Source: Alloprevotella sp.
Lineage (GTDB): Bacteria > Bacteroidota > Bacteroidia > Bacteroidales > Bacteroidaceae
NCBI GenBank assembly: GCA_017476545.1
Contig: JAFUZP010000012.1
Span: forward strand, 1-64,000
Length of the DNA stretch: 64,000 nucleotides
Direction of reading: 5' to 3'
Positions 1 to 10,330 of the stretch are shown piece by piece. Made by a program: the position numbers and the translations under genes. The notes below the pieces were generated by a model, which saw only the letters and a list, made by a program, of their open reading frames with translations, did no database searches and was not told the DNA's origin. Each line of letters starts with the position of its first letter. Position 1 is the first letter of the stretch.

Positions 1-97
1 AGGACGGAAGGAAGGAAGGAAGGAAGGAGCGCACCGCGCGGAGGGACGCGGCGAACTCAGGAAGAATCGGGCGGTATGTCAATGCCGGGCGGTTCAT
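1..97 (-). CDS. Start of an unidentified gene running off the left edge (partial, tentative)
   Basis: An open frame starts with ATG at 97 and runs leftward for 32 codons to the window edge. A good Bacteroidetes -7 box (TACCTTTG, minus strand, 102-109) lies only 4 nt upstream of the ATG. Two other genes here (57992 and 54493) have the same spacing and would also be leaderless. The frame passes through a tetranucleotide repeat (TTCC on this strand), giving a Phe-Leu-Pro-Ser rich stretch from about codon 24. Too little is visible to name a product; it could also be a chance frame. Confidence 0.35.
   Translation of the reverse strand, partial: MNRPALTYRPILPEFAASLRAVRSFLPSFLPS
6..28. repeat. GGAA tetranucleotide tandem repeat
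   Basis: 5.75 perfect copies of GGAA. On the minus strand it would lie inside the tentative partial gene at the window edge, where a change in copy number would shift the frame. Confidence 0.8.
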
Positions 98-101
98 GGC
101 G

Positions 102-109
102 CAAAGGTA
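102..109 (-). promoter_or_regulatory. Bacteroidetes-type -7 box downstream of atpG
   Basis: TACCTTTG on the minus strand, matching TAnnTTTG, 4 nt before an ATG. It would drive the gene at the left edge. The rest of 98-215 holds only a small hairpin (162-185, stem GCCGCAA/TTGCGGC) that could end the ATP synthase transcript. Confidence 0.5.
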
Positions 110-215
110 CGGCTTTCCCGCGACATGGGCAAGGGCGGAGAAGGGAAAAGATACAGACAGCGCCGCAAACAGCGAGGCTTGCGGCACTTGTAGGTGGAGG
201 GTTTGCGGGACGTGC

Positions 216-1103
216 CTACTGCATCGAGCCGCCGACGATGTCGAGCAGTTCGGCAGTAATGGCCTGCTGACGCGTCTTGTTGTACTGCAACGTCAGGTCG
301 TGCAGCAGCTCGTCGGCATTGTCCGTAGCCACCTGCATGGCGATGACGCGGGCAGCGTGTTCGCTGGCAAGGCTGTCAAGCAGAGCCGTGTAGAGCTTCA
401 GGTGCAGAGCCTTGGGGATGAGCTTCAGCAAAAGCTCTTCCTTGGAGGGCTCTACGATATAATCGGCGAGGAAGCCGCCTTCTTTGCTCTCCGCCGTAAC
501 GCCGTCAGCAGACTCCTCTTCAAGACGAACCGGCAGGAACTGCTCCTTGGTGAGCACCTGCGAACCTGCGGACTTGAAGTGGTGGTAGATGAGATCCACG
601 CGGTCTATCTCCCCTGCTGCGAACTTATCCATCAGTTCCTGAGCAATCTCTGCAGCAGGAGCGTAAGCGGGATGGTCGAGGAGGGAGGAATAGTCTTGTG
701 CTTCAGCGCCAAGTTTGCGCACGGCCTCAAGACCTTTCTTGCCGAGAGGATAGATGCCCACGACCTCGCAGCCCTGTTCCTGATAGCGCGCCACAGCATG
801 ACGCAGCTCGCGGATGACGTTGCCATTGAAAGCACCGCAAAGGCTGGAATTGGAGGTATAAACTACGAGGGCAACGCGCTGCACAGGACGCTCCACGGCA
901 TAGGGCGACGTGATGTCGCCATCAATGGTGGAGACGAACGTGCCCATGATACGGGCAAGGCGCGTTTCATAGGGGCGCATGCTCTCAATAGCTTTCTGCG
1001 CAGAATGGAGTTTGGCAGAGGCCACCATCTTCATGGCACTCGTAATCTTACGCGTGCTATTGACAGAGTTTATCCTGTTCTTGACTTCCTTTAATGAGGG
1101 CAT
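216..1103 (-). CDS. atpG: ATP synthase F1 subunit gamma
   Basis: Central rotor shaft of the F1 motor, linking the c-ring to the catalytic alpha3beta3 head. The 295-aa protein begins with the family's N-terminal helix (MPSLKEVKNRINSVNSTRKI), followed by TSAMKMVASAKL. It ends with the paired C-terminal helix, including LTLQYNKTRQQAITAELLDI, the most conserved part of gamma. Length is normal for the family. It is the last gene of the operon, 6 nt after atpA. Identification is secure. Confidence 0.97.
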   Translation of the reverse strand: MPSLKEVKNRINSVNSTRKITSAMKMVASAKLHSAQKAIESMRPYETRLARIMGTFVSTIDGDITSPYAVERPVQRVALVVYTSNSSLCGAFNGNVIRELRHAVARYQEQGCEVVGIYPLGKKGLEAVRKLGAEAQDYSSLLDHPAYAPAAEIAQELMDKFAAGEIDRVDLIYHHFKSAGSQVLTKEQFLPVRLEEESADGVTAESKEGGFLADYIVEPSKEELLLKLIPKALHLKLYTALLDSLASEHAARVIAMQVATDNADELLHDLTLQYNKTRQQAITAELLDIVGGSMQ

Positions 1104-1109
1104 AGTGCT

Positions 1110-2690
1110 TTACTTGTATTGTCCAGCCACATCGGCAGCCACCTTCTCAATAGTAGCGGTCACTTCGTCCGTGAGCTTGCCTGCACGAATCTGGTCAAGC
1201 ACGTCCTCCTTGTGCGTAGAACGAATGATTTGCAGGAAGTTCGTTTGGAACTCGCTGACTTTCTCCACAGGTACGTCGCGCAGCAAACCGTGCGTTCCGC
1301 AGTAGAGGATAGCAACCTGCTCGGCAGCGGACATGGGGCTGTACTGCTTCTGGATGAGCAGTTCATTGTTCTTACGTCCACGGTCGATGGTCATCGCCGT
1401 CACAGCGTCCATATCGCTGGAGAACTTTGCAAAAGCCTCCAGCTCGCGGTACTGTGCCTGGTCAATCTTCAGCGTACCGGCCACTTTCTTCATGGGCTTA
1501 ATCTGTGCGGCACCACCAACACGGCTCACGGAGATACCCACGTCGATGGCGGGGCGCTGTCCACGGTTGAAGAGATTGGTGTCAAGGTAAATCTGTCCGT
1601 CGGTAATGGAGATAACGTTCGTGGGGATGTAAGCTGACACGTCACCGGCCTGCGTTTCGATGATAGGCAGTGCGGTAAGGGAACCGCCGCCCTTGACGTG
1701 TCCCTTCATGCTGGCGGGGAGGTCGTTCATCTTCTCGGCCACTTCCTGCTGCTCGTTAATCTTGGCGGCACGCTCCAACAAACGGCTGTGGAGATAGAAC
1801 ACGTCGCCCGGATAAGCCTCACGACCGGAGGGACGGCGCAGGATGAGGGATACCTCACGATAGGCAACGGCCTGCTTCGAGAGGTCATCGTATACCACGA
1901 GGGCATGCTTGCCGCGGTCGCGGAAGAACTCGCCGATGGCAGCACCTGCGAAGGGAGCGAAGTATTGCAGGGCAGCAGGTTCGGAAGCCGTAGCGCTGAC
2001 TACAATAGTATAGGGCATGGCACCGAACTTCTTCAGCGTCTGCACCGTGGCGGCTACCGTTGAAGCTTTCTGGCCGATGGCCACATAGATGCAATAAACG
2101 GGATCGCCCTGTTCGTAGCTTTCCTTCTGATTGATGATGGTATCGATGGCAATGGCCGTCTTACCTGTCTGGCGGTCGCCGATGATGAGCTCGCGCTGTC
2201 CACGTCCGATAGGAATCATGGAGTCAACAGCCTTCAGACCCGTCTGCAGGGGCTGGTCCACGGGCTGGCGATAGATAACGCCCGGCGCCTTGCGGTCCAA
2301 CGGCATGAGGAACTTCTCACCGCCAATCTGTGCACCACCGTCCAGCGGCTGACCCAGCGGGTTGATGACGCGACCGAGCATTTCTTCGCTCACCTCAATG
2401 GAGGCTACGCGGCCTGTACGCTTCACGCTCTGGCCTTCCTTGATGCCCTCGGAGGGACCCATCAGCACGGCACCCACGTTGTCCTCTTCCAAGTTCATAG
2501 CTACGGCCATTACGCCGTTCTCGAACTGGATGAGTTCGTTTTCCGTCACATTCGTCAGGCCGTGGATGCGGGCAACGCCGTCACCAATGGTCAGCACGAC
2601 GCCGACTTCCTCGAACTGCACGCTCGTGCCGACTTCCTTGAGTTGCTGAAGCAGAACCTCAGAAACTTCGCTTGGTTTTATGCTATTCAT
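1110..2690 (-). CDS. atpA: ATP synthase F1 subunit alpha
   Basis: Non-catalytic nucleotide-binding subunit of the F1 head. The 526-aa protein has an N-terminal beta-barrel region (to about residue 95), a P-loop in [15 protein letters not shown] (about 169-183), and the [21 protein letters not shown] segment of the nucleotide domain. The Arg finger region is in [11 protein letters not shown] (about 378). Length and order match bacterial AtpA. It lies 15 nt after atpH and 6 nt before atpG, so the three are surely co-transcribed. Confidence 0.98.
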   Translation of the reverse strand: MNSIKPSEVSEVLLQQLKEVGTSVQFEEVGVVLTIGDGVARIHGLTNVTENELIQFENGVMAVAMNLEEDNVGAVLMGPSEGIKEGQSVKRTGRVASIEVSEEMLGRVINPLGQPLDGGAQIGGEKFLMPLDRKAPGVIYRQPVDQPLQTGLKAVDSMIPIGRGQRELIIGDRQTGKTAIAIDTIINQKESYEQGDPVYCIYVAIGQKASTVAATVQTLKKFGAMPYTIVVSATASEPAALQYFAPFAGAAIGEFFRDRGKHALVVYDDLSKQAVAYREVSLILRRPSGREAYPGDVFYLHSRLLERAAKINEQQEVAEKMNDLPASMKGHVKGGGSLTALPIIETQAGDVSAYIPTNVISITDGQIYLDTNLFNRGQRPAIDVGISVSRVGGAAQIKPMKKVAGTLKIDQAQYRELEAFAKFSSDMDAVTAMTIDRGRKNNELLIQKQYSPMSAAEQVAILYCGTHGLLRDVPVEKVSEFQTNFLQIIRSTHKEDVLDQIRAGKLTDEVTATIEKVAADVAGQYK

Positions 2691-2705
2691 AAAGCTTTAA
2701 TTCTA

Positions 2706-3245
2706 TTATACTAATTCTCTGCGTATCTCCGCCATCTGCGTGCGGAGGCTTGCGTCAAGACGATAGGTGTCGTACTCCAACACGAAGCCGCCACCGAGTG
2801 CGGGGTCGGTCTCCGTAGTGAACTCCACCTTACTGCGCGTGCGGTCTTCTACCATCTTTCGCAGTTTATCTGCCGTTGCCGCGCTCACCTCCGTGGGAAC
2901 AATGAGACGGCCTCGGATGATGTTCTTGCTGCGATGATAGAGCTCCACGAAACTATTGGCGATGAAAGTCATCAGGTCTGCACGCTTATTCTCCGTCACG
3001 AGCTGGATGAAACGGCGTGTAGAGGCAGTAGGCTCAGCTTTCCCTGTGGCTGCACTAACGAGTAGCGCTTCTTTCTGCGCGACAGTCAGCACAGGGTTCA
3101 GGAGCGTCTGCTGCAATGCAGGAACGTCCTTGAAACTCTGCGCGAGCGTCAGCATTTCCTGATAGACGCGATCTTCTTCTTTGTTGTCTGTGGCAAAGCG
3201 CAGGAGCGTCTTGGCGTAGCGGGAGGAGATGATTCCGATGTCCAT
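2706..3245 (-). CDS. atpH: ATP synthase F1 subunit delta
   Basis: Peripheral-stalk subunit that caps the alpha3beta3 head and joins it to subunit b. The 179-aa protein shows the family layout: an N-terminal helical bundle starting MDIGIISSRYAKTLLRFA, then a C-terminal beta-rich part with the typical ending 'DPALGGGFVLEYDTYRLDAS' and a basic tail. It starts 6 nt after the atpF stop, so translation may be coupled. Confidence 0.95.
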   Translation of the reverse strand: MDIGIISSRYAKTLLRFATDNKEEDRVYQEMLTLAQSFKDVPALQQTLLNPVLTVAQKEALLVSAATGKAEPTASTRRFIQLVTENKRADLMTFIANSFVELYHRSKNIIRGRLIVPTEVSAATADKLRKMVEDRTRSKVEFTTETDPALGGGFVLEYDTYRLDASLRTQMAEIRRELV

Positions 3246-3251
3246 AGGCTA

Positions 3252-3752
3252 TCACTTCACATCTTCCAGCATTCGCTCGATGTATTTTTCCTGCTCACCG
3301 TCACCAGAAAGTTGGCGGCGAATCACCTTTTCCGCTATCTGCACAGACAAATCAGCAACCTGTGAGCGGATGTCGCGGAGGGCGTTGTCCTTTTCCGCAT
3401 CTATCTGCTTCTTGGCTTCTTCGAGAAGCTGGCGGCCTTCGGCTTGAGCCTTGTCGCGTGCTTCGGCTACGATGCTGTCACGGGTTGCCATAGCCTCCTT
3501 GATGATCTGGGCCTGCTTTTCGCGGGCTTCACGCAGGAGTTTCTCGCTCTCGGCCTTCACGCCTGCCAGCTTTTCGTTTGCTTCGCGTGCGTTCTTCAAA
3601 CTCTCGTCAATGAAGTTCTTGCGCTCCTCAACGGCACCCAGTATGGCCGGAAAACCATACTTTGCCAAGAGGAAGAACACGACGAGGAACGACACCAGCA
3701 TCCAAAAGAGCAGGCCGAAGTCCGGAGTCAGTATGGATGGCATGTTTCCCAT
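3252..3752 (-). CDS. atpF: ATP synthase Fo subunit b
   Basis: Membrane-anchored stator stalk. The 166-aa protein has one N-terminal membrane helix (about 8-30, FGLLFWMLVSFLVVFFLLAK), then a long charged coiled coil rich in Glu, Lys and Ala (about 40-150), as usual for b. An alternative start is Met4 (3743). The 86-bp gap to atpE holds a 7-bp tandem repeat. Confidence 0.96.
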   Translation of the reverse strand: MGNMPSILTPDFGLLFWMLVSFLVVFFLLAKYGFPAILGAVEERKNFIDESLKNAREANEKLAGVKAESEKLLREAREKQAQIIKEAMATRDSIVAEARDKAQAEGRQLLEEAKKQIDAEKDNALRDIRSQVADLSVQIAEKVIRRQLSGDGEQEKYIERMLEDVK

Positions 3753-3776
3753 ATAAATAGAAGCCCCACCTTAATA

Positions 3777-3804
3777 GTCAATGGTCAATGGACAATGGAC
3801 AATG
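3777..3804. repeat. Heptanucleotide tandem repeat in the atpE-atpF spacer
   Basis: Four 7-bp units (GTCAATG, GTCAATG, GACAATG, GACAATG) in the short gap between atpE and atpF. It is the same motif as the array inside the gene at 5278-5739 (CCATTGA on the plus strand is TCAATGG on the minus strand). Confidence 0.85.
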
Positions 3805-3838
3805 GCTTAACGGGGCAAAGTGTTTTTAGCGGTTAGTA

Positions 3839-4102
<264 letters not shown>

Positions 4103-4125
4103 TTATTAGTTATTATATAATTGTT

Positions 4126-4201
4126 TTCAGAGTTTTCAGATTACTCAGAATATTCAGAGTACTCGAACTTTCAACCTTAAACATTAACCCATAACCCTTA
4201 A
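4126..4201. repeat. Two short-period tandem repeats in the atpB-atpE spacer
   Basis: 4126-4161 holds four 9-bp units (TTCAGAGTT, TTCAGATTA, CTCAGAATA, TTCAGAGTA). 4174-4201 holds four 7-bp units (ACCTTAA, ACATTAA, CCCATAA, CCCTTAA). Together they fill most of the 116-bp gap between atpB and atpE. Confidence 0.75.
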
Positions 4202-4203
4202 CA

Positions 4204-5259
4204 TCACTTATGATGTCCAGGATGCGCCAGGCCGATATAGACGCTGGAAAGCATCGTGAAGACGTAGGCTTGCAGGAAGGCTACGAGCAATTCGAGACAG
4301 TTCATGAAGATGAGCATCAAGAAGCTCACCACCGTCATGGATGCTCCCATGCCAGTACTTACTTTCCACGTGATGAATATGAGGCACGTCAGGGACAGGA
4401 TAACCGTATGTCCGCCGAACATATTGGCGAAAAGTCGCATCATCAAGGCGAAGGGTTTCGTGAAGATGCCGATAAGTTCCACGACAGGCATCAGCGGTAC
4501 AGGACACTTCATCATCATGGGCACGTCCGGCCAAAGGATTTCCTTCCAATACTCCTTATTGCCGAATATGTTCACCAGCAAGAATGTTCCAACTGCCAGC
4601 AACATCGTGATGCTGAGGTTACCCGTCACGTTGGAACCGCCTGGGAAGATGGGCAGCAAGCCCACAAGGTTCGTCACGAAGATGAAGAAGAATACCGTCA
4701 GCAGATAGGGGGCATAGGGGCGGTAGTGCTTCTCGCCGATACATGCCTTGATGACATCGTCGTGGATATACATCGTCAGCATTTCCACAGCACCCTTAAA
4801 ACCTTTCGGGGCTGCATGGTCGCCTTCCGCAAGTCGCTTCTTATACCATCGTGCGCAAGGAATGAAGATGAGCAACAGGACAAATATGTTTATCCAAATC
4901 TGCACGACGTCCTTCGTTATCGAGACATCCCAGGGACGGTCTTCGTAGCCCTGCTCATACACCTTACCTTTACGCCCCTTATCAATATAGAAGCCCTTAT
5001 ACGTACCGTCCGCACTCTCGTGAAAGCGGGCAGACGAGAAAATCTCCCAACCGCCTTCGTGGTGCTTCACGATGACAGGCAAGGAGATATGCGTGTGGCC
5101 CCAAAGGTGCCATTCGTAGGCATCGCTCATGTGGTCAAAGATGATTTCCTGCACGTTTATCTCACCGCCAGCTTCATCCTCGTTGGCCATTGCCGCTACG
5201 GGTACAAGCAGCATGAGCAAAAGAAAGAGACCGAGTCTTATATATTTTATTATTTGCAT
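4204..5259 (-). CDS. atpB: ATP synthase Fo subunit a
   Basis: Stator channel subunit that passes ions to the c-ring. At 351 aa it is about 80 aa longer than the E. coli protein. The extra part is N-terminal: a signal-like segment (about 9-25, LGLFLLLMLLVPVAAMAN) and then a predicted extracytoplasmic domain, an arrangement I know from other Bacteroidetes. The essential Arg is in LMMRLFANMFGGH (about residue 275), followed by the final membrane helices and a short His-rich end. Five or more membrane helices are visible. Confidence 0.96.
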   Translation of the reverse strand: MQIIKYIRLGLFLLLMLLVPVAAMANEDEAGGEINVQEIIFDHMSDAYEWHLWGHTHISLPVIVKHHEGGWEIFSSARFHESADGTYKGFYIDKGRKGKVYEQGYEDRPWDVSITKDVVQIWINIFVLLLIFIPCARWYKKRLAEGDHAAPKGFKGAVEMLTMYIHDDVIKACIGEKHYRPYAPYLLTVFFFIFVTNLVGLLPIFPGGSNVTGNLSITMLLAVGTFLLVNIFGNKEYWKEILWPDVPMMMKCPVPLMPVVELIGIFTKPFALMMRLFANMFGGHTVILSLTCLIFITWKVSTGMGASMTVVSFLMLIFMNCLELLVAFLQAYVFTMLSSVYIGLAHPGHHK

Positions 5260-5277
5260 ATCGTTATTATTCGCACT

Positions 5278-5739
5278 TTATTCTTTGCGTTCCGCACGCA
5301 GATGGCAGATGCTTGTCAGCGTCAGGGCAACGAGGAAGAGAATGAGCATGTTTGCTACAAACTCCATGCGCAGCGGTGCACCTACATATATGTATATGGC
5401 GATGGCAAAAAGCGTCACAATCAGGCGCAGGCCCTTAAAGAGCATGTAGGTGCCGACGAGTGTGCCGCTTTGCGCACGTCGCTTCCGCTCAACGCACCTG
5501 AGTTCCAGTAATGAAATGCATATATAGAAAAGCATGGGAAGAAGCACGATAGCCTTCAACCATTGACCATTGACCATTGACCATTGACCATTGTCCTTCA
5601 ACGCCCCAGCACCCCGCGCCGCACCGTCTGCGAAGAACATAAAGTATTCCACCGCATAGAGCACCATTGCCGTCAAAGCGATGATAATGCCCGTTGTCGT
5701 AAGGGACCTGGGGTATTCAAACCACTTCTTCATACACAC
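5278..5739 (-). CDS. Membrane protein of the ATP synthase operon (AtpI-like position), carrying a heptamer repeat
   Basis: 153-aa protein with four hydrophobic segments (about 16-36, 62-80, 95-115, 125-145). It sits between atpC and atpB where Bacteroidetes operons have an unnamed membrane protein, so a role in Fo or c-ring assembly is plausible but not shown. Between segments 1 and 2, codons of the array at 5560-5594 encode the odd stretch DNGQWSMVNGQWLK. The array has five 7-bp units, so gain or loss of one unit would break the frame. It starts 9 nt after the atpC stop; Met3 (5733) is an alternative start. Confidence 0.75.
   Translation of the reverse strand: MCMKKWFEYPRSLTTTGIIIALTAMVLYAVEYFMFFADGAARGAGALKDNGQWSMVNGQWLKAIVLLPMLFYICISLLELRCVERKRRAQSGTLVGTYMLFKGLRLIVTLFAIAIYIYVGAPLRMEFVANMLILFLVALTLTSICHLRAERKE
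5560..5594. repeat. CCATTGA heptamer array inside a coding region
   Basis: Five tandem 7-bp units (four CCATTGA and a final CCATTGT). It lies inside the gene at 5278-5739. Since 7 is not a multiple of 3, only changes of three units keep the frame. Confidence 0.9.
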
Positions 5740-5748
5740 ATCTCCTTT

Positions 5749-6044
5749 TTACACTTCCACGCAGACCGATACCGCGTTATGCGCCACTTCGATGAAACCT
5801 CCACGCACCTCCAGTTCAAATGCTTCTGCACCCTTACAGGCAACAACGCCAGCAGCAAGGCTGGAGATGATGGGGGCATGGCCTTTCAGCACCTCGAAGC
5901 GTCCCTTCTCACCCGGTACGGTAAGGCTGTCCACCTCGCCCTCAAACAGCGTTTGTTCAGGGCTCACGATGGTAACATGGAGATGGTCAGGGACAACCGT
6001 CCACTCCACGGCGTTTCCGTCTTGGCGCTTAACTTCCTTTGCCA

Positions 6045-6045
<1 letters not shown>
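5749..6045 (-). CDS. atpC: ATP synthase F1 subunit epsilon, short form
   Basis: Rotor subunit that sits between gamma and the c-ring. The 98-aa protein has the N-terminal beta-sandwich only: LHVTIVSPEQTLFEGEVDSL (about 22-41), then GEKGRFEVLKGHAPIISSL and a final VRGGFIEVAHNAVSVCVEV. The C-terminal helical hairpin of E. coli epsilon (139 aa), which inhibits ATP hydrolysis, is absent. The ATG overlaps the atpD stop by one base (TAATG), so translation is likely coupled. Confidence 0.94.
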
Positions 6046-7598
<1,553 letters not shown>

Positions 7599-7619
7599 TC
7601 AGTTACCTAAAATGCGGCG

Positions 7620-7627
7620 CGAAGATA
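7620..7627 (-). promoter_or_regulatory. -7 box of the ATP synthase operon
   Basis: TATCTTCG on the minus strand, one mismatch from TAnnTTTG, giving a leader of roughly 35 nt before atpD. No other promoter-like box was noticed inside the operon. Confidence 0.55.
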
Positions 7628-7706
7628 CTGAATAACGTCATAAAAACCAAAATACTGATTTGTTTTTAGTCCGAAGCCGCACATTCGTTACCTGATACTG
7701 CTCTTT

Positions 7707-9170
7707 TTATTTGCGTATTGGGGGCGGGGGAACCGCTGTATCCTTTCTCTTTTTTTCCGCAGTTTTTTCTACGACCTCTTCCGATTCCTTTTCCGGTTCG
7801 CTCTCAGGAACGACCTCCACAGCCTCAGCGGGTTCGTCTTTTTTCTTTGCAAGATACTCCGGCAGCGACATCCCTGCTTGGTCGAAGAGTTCGCCAAGAG
7901 GCGGGATGCTCTTCATGAGGCCTGAAAGGAAGTCGGCCGTGCTGGTCCGGCCTGTTCCGCCAGCTCCGTTGTCCCAAACAGTTACCTTCTCGATGTTGAT
8001 ACCCTTGATGGCCTCAACCTGCGTCTTCACAAGGTCAGGCAGTTTCTCCAACAGCAGGAGCGTATAAGCCTTCGTGGCATCGCCGCCAGCGGCCTGTATC
8101 ATCTTGTCGTAACCTTGCGCCTGTTTGGTCAGGATTTCGAACAGACCCTTAGCTTCAGCTTCCATCTTCGCGAAGATAGCGTCCGCCTCACCTTTTGCAT
8201 TTACGCGCTTTTGTTCGGCCGCAGCTTCTGCCTCAATGACGAGACGCCGCTTCTCGATCTCCTGCGCCACGATGACGTTGGCATTTTGCGTAGAGCGTTC
8301 ACGTTCAGCACGGGCATTCTCGGCCTTCTGCTCAGCGGCATACGATTCTTCCAGCGCCTGTGCCTGAGCCACCTTCTCTGCTGCCGTTGCGCGGCGCAAA
8401 GCTTCAGCTTCCCGCTCGCGGCGGTCGGCATCGGAGTTCGCGATGTTTATCTTTGCCTCATTCTCACCTTTCACGGCTTCCGCATTGGCGGCTGCCGTGC
8501 GGATGCGGGTTTCGCGTACGGCATCAGCCTTACCGATTTCACCCATCTTCTCCTGCTCGGCCACGCGCACCTTTGCCTCGTTGATAGCTTTTGCAGCTGC
8601 TTCCTGACCGAGAGCTTCAATATAGCCACTCTCGTCGTTGATGTCGGTCACGTTCACGTTGATGAGCCGCAAGCCTATCTTTTTCAGTTCCACTTCTACG
8701 TTTGACGAGATGGCCTCCAGAAACTTGTCGCGGTCGGAGTTCAGCTCCTCAATACTCATCGTCGCGATGACAAGACGCAACTGGCCGAAGAGGATATCGC
8801 GAGCCAGCTCCTGTATCTGCTGAGGTGTGAGCCCCAAAAGGCGTTCGGCTGCCGCCAACATACTTTCCGGCTCCGTGGATATACCCACCGTGAAGCGGCA
8901 AGGCACGTCCACGCGGATGTTCTGACGCGAAAGGGCATTGGTCAGATTGGCATCGATGCTGATAGGAGTCAGCGACAGATAGGCGTAGTCCTGAATGATA
9001 GGCCACACAAAGGTGCCGCCTCCATGTACACACTTAGCACTTTTACTTGTGCCCGACGTTCCATATACAACCAGAATCTTGTCCGACGGGCAACGGCGGT
9101 AGCGATTGATGACCGCCATGAAGAGCAGTATGGCAACTACTGCCAACACAAGAATGAGATATAATTCCAT
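7707..9170 (-). CDS. Flotillin-like SPFH-domain protein
   Basis: Membrane scaffold of the flotillin/FloT type. The 487-aa protein has one N-terminal membrane segment (about 3-20), an SPFH/band-7 domain (about 30-200), then a long Ala/Glu-rich coiled coil (about 190-345) with many EAEA and AEQ repeats. The C-terminus is a charged Glu/Pro/Lys tail. It lies 40 nt after an NfeD-like gene, the classic flotillin-NfeD pair. The family organises membrane microdomains; a specific role here cannot be read from the sequence. Confidence 0.88.
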   Translation of the reverse strand: MELYLILVLAVVAILLFMAVINRYRRCPSDKILVVYGTSGTSKSAKCVHGGGTFVWPIIQDYAYLSLTPISIDANLTNALSRQNIRVDVPCRFTVGISTEPESMLAAAERLLGLTPQQIQELARDILFGQLRLVIATMSIEELNSDRDKFLEAISSNVEVELKKIGLRLINVNVTDINDESGYIEALGQEAAAKAINEAKVRVAEQEKMGEIGKADAVRETRIRTAAANAEAVKGENEAKINIANSDADRREREAEALRRATAAEKVAQAQALEESYAAEQKAENARAERERSTQNANVIVAQEIEKRRLVIEAEAAAEQKRVNAKGEADAIFAKMEAEAKGLFEILTKQAQGYDKMIQAAGGDATKAYTLLLLEKLPDLVKTQVEAIKGINIEKVTVWDNGAGGTGRTSTADFLSGLMKSIPPLGELFDQAGMSLPEYLAKKKDEPAEAVEVVPESEPEKESEEVVEKTAEKKRKDTAVPPPPIRK

Positions 9171-9210
9171 CTTCTCTTTATTTTTGTTGTTTTATCTTAA
9201 ATATGAGGAT

Positions 9211-9795
9211 TTATGCTTTTTCTACCAGCAAAGTATGGTCGCCAACCACACCAAGGACACGGACTTTGGCGCCAGAGGGTATCTGTTCGCCATCGGTAAT
9301 GGCTGAGAGTTCCTGCACAGAACCGCTAAAAGCAGCCTGCACCTTTCCCTCGCCTCCGCGTTCTGCGGGTATGCGCAGATACACATCCGCAATCTGCCCC
9401 ACAGCATCCTGCAGATTGTAGCTGGCGGTGTGTTCCAAGCGCTTCAACTTACGGAACATGAAGAGGAACACGCCCACAAACAACACGCCAATGACCAGCG
9501 CGACGCACAGCAGCAAGATGGGGTTGGATATCGTATCCCAGAAGCAAACACCGCCCCACCCGACGCCGAGGAGGAAGTTTATGAAGTTGCGGACCGTGAA
9601 AAGCTGGATAGCCCCACCCGTGTCCATCGTGTTGCCATCCGCAACGTCGGCATCCATGCCGCCGTCCGTATCGCCTATCCCGGCAAAGGTCAGCACAATC
9701 TGGATGACAAACACCAGAGAGGCGAAAATGGCTATGCCCCAATATATGCGCAGCGCGGGGTCAAGTCCACTAAACCATGTAGTCAGATTTTCCAT
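9211..9795 (-). CDS. NfeD-like membrane protein
   Basis: 194-aa protein with an N-terminal membrane helix (about 17-40), a further pair around 68-112, and a soluble C-terminal beta domain (about 125-194; GQIADVYLRIPAERGGEGKV...VRVLGVVGDHTLLVEKA). This matches short NfeD proteins: membrane helices followed by an OB fold. Its position just upstream of the flotillin gene supports this. A TATCTTTG box (minus strand) about 30 nt upstream of the start would drive both genes. Confidence 0.78.
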   Translation of the reverse strand: MENLTTWFSGLDPALRIYWGIAIFASLVFVIQIVLTFAGIGDTDGGMDADVADGNTMDTGGAIQLFTVRNFINFLLGVGWGGVCFWDTISNPILLLCVALVIGVLFVGVFLFMFRKLKRLEHTASYNLQDAVGQIADVYLRIPAERGGEGKVQAAFSGSVQELSAITDGEQIPSGAKVRVLGVVGDHTLLVEKA

Positions 9796-9932
9796 AATAT
9801 CCTGATAGTATATGAATTTTGTTTCTGGCTACAAAGATATAGCTTTCATCCGTGCCATGCAAGTAACATGAGAAAAAAAGTCCCCGGAAACCGTCCCCGC
9901 AGCCAGCCCCATCCACCCTCACCGCCGGGCAC

Positions 9933-9959
9933 GGAAAAAGGCCCCCTCTGGGGAGCCTT
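9933..9959 (-). terminator. Intrinsic terminator of the 11260-to-9933 transcription unit
   Basis: Read leftward: stem AAGGCTCCCC / GGGGGCCTT with an AGA loop, followed by a T run. It would end transcripts coming from the orphan gene at 10331-10915. Confidence 0.65.
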
Positions 9960-10033
9960 ACAGGGCAAGTCCCTGCGGACTTCGCAACACATTAATTATA
10001 AGCGGAATGCCTGTACGGCATAACTCAGCCCGA

Positions 10034-10122
10034 AGTTGAGTGCGCACTCAGGTCATAGTTGAGTGCGCACTGTACTGCCAGTTGAGTGCGCACTCAACTA
10101 TATGTTGAATGCGCACTCAACT
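10034..10122. repeat. Dyad array, family A, copy 1 (four 20-bp units, 23-bp period)
   Basis: Units start at 10034, 10057, 10080 and 10103, exactly 23 bp apart. Unit 3 is a perfect palindrome, AGTTGAGTGCGCACTCAACT; units 1, 2 and 4 differ at a few bases. The centre of the array is ACTGCCAGT. It lies between the orphan gene and its terminator. The 9796-10330 gap also holds a TATCTTTG box for the NfeD gene near 9830, a candidate small ORF, and a TCACGC/GCGTGA hairpin at about 10291-10315. Confidence 0.9.
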
Positions 10123-10155
10123 TTCCGCCCGCCCCGCGACCGGGCTCACTCGCCC

Positions 10156-10245
10156 TCAGCGCCCGCTGGCGCGCTCTGCACGTAGTAAGCTAGCGTCTTG
10201 TACTTCGGGCTCTTTATCGCCCGGGGTAATGTAAGGATAGCTCAT
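10156..10245 (-). CDS. Candidate 29-aa small ORF
   Basis: ATG at 10245, stop at 10156, with a purine-rich stretch (GAGAAGAAG) just before the ATG. The peptide starts MSYPYITPGDKEPEVQD and ends in an Arg-rich tail. It lies between the orphan gene and array A copy 1, within the predicted transcript ending at 9933. I recognise no homologue, and no equivalent is seen behind the second cassette, so it may be chance. Confidence 0.25.
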   Translation of the reverse strand: MSYPYITPGDKEPEVQDASLLRAERASGR

Positions 10246-10330
10246 AGCTTCTTCTCGTTTTTGAAAGTTTATGACATGAATACTATAGCATCACGCATAT
10301 AAATAGTACGCGTGACTATTACACATCCAT

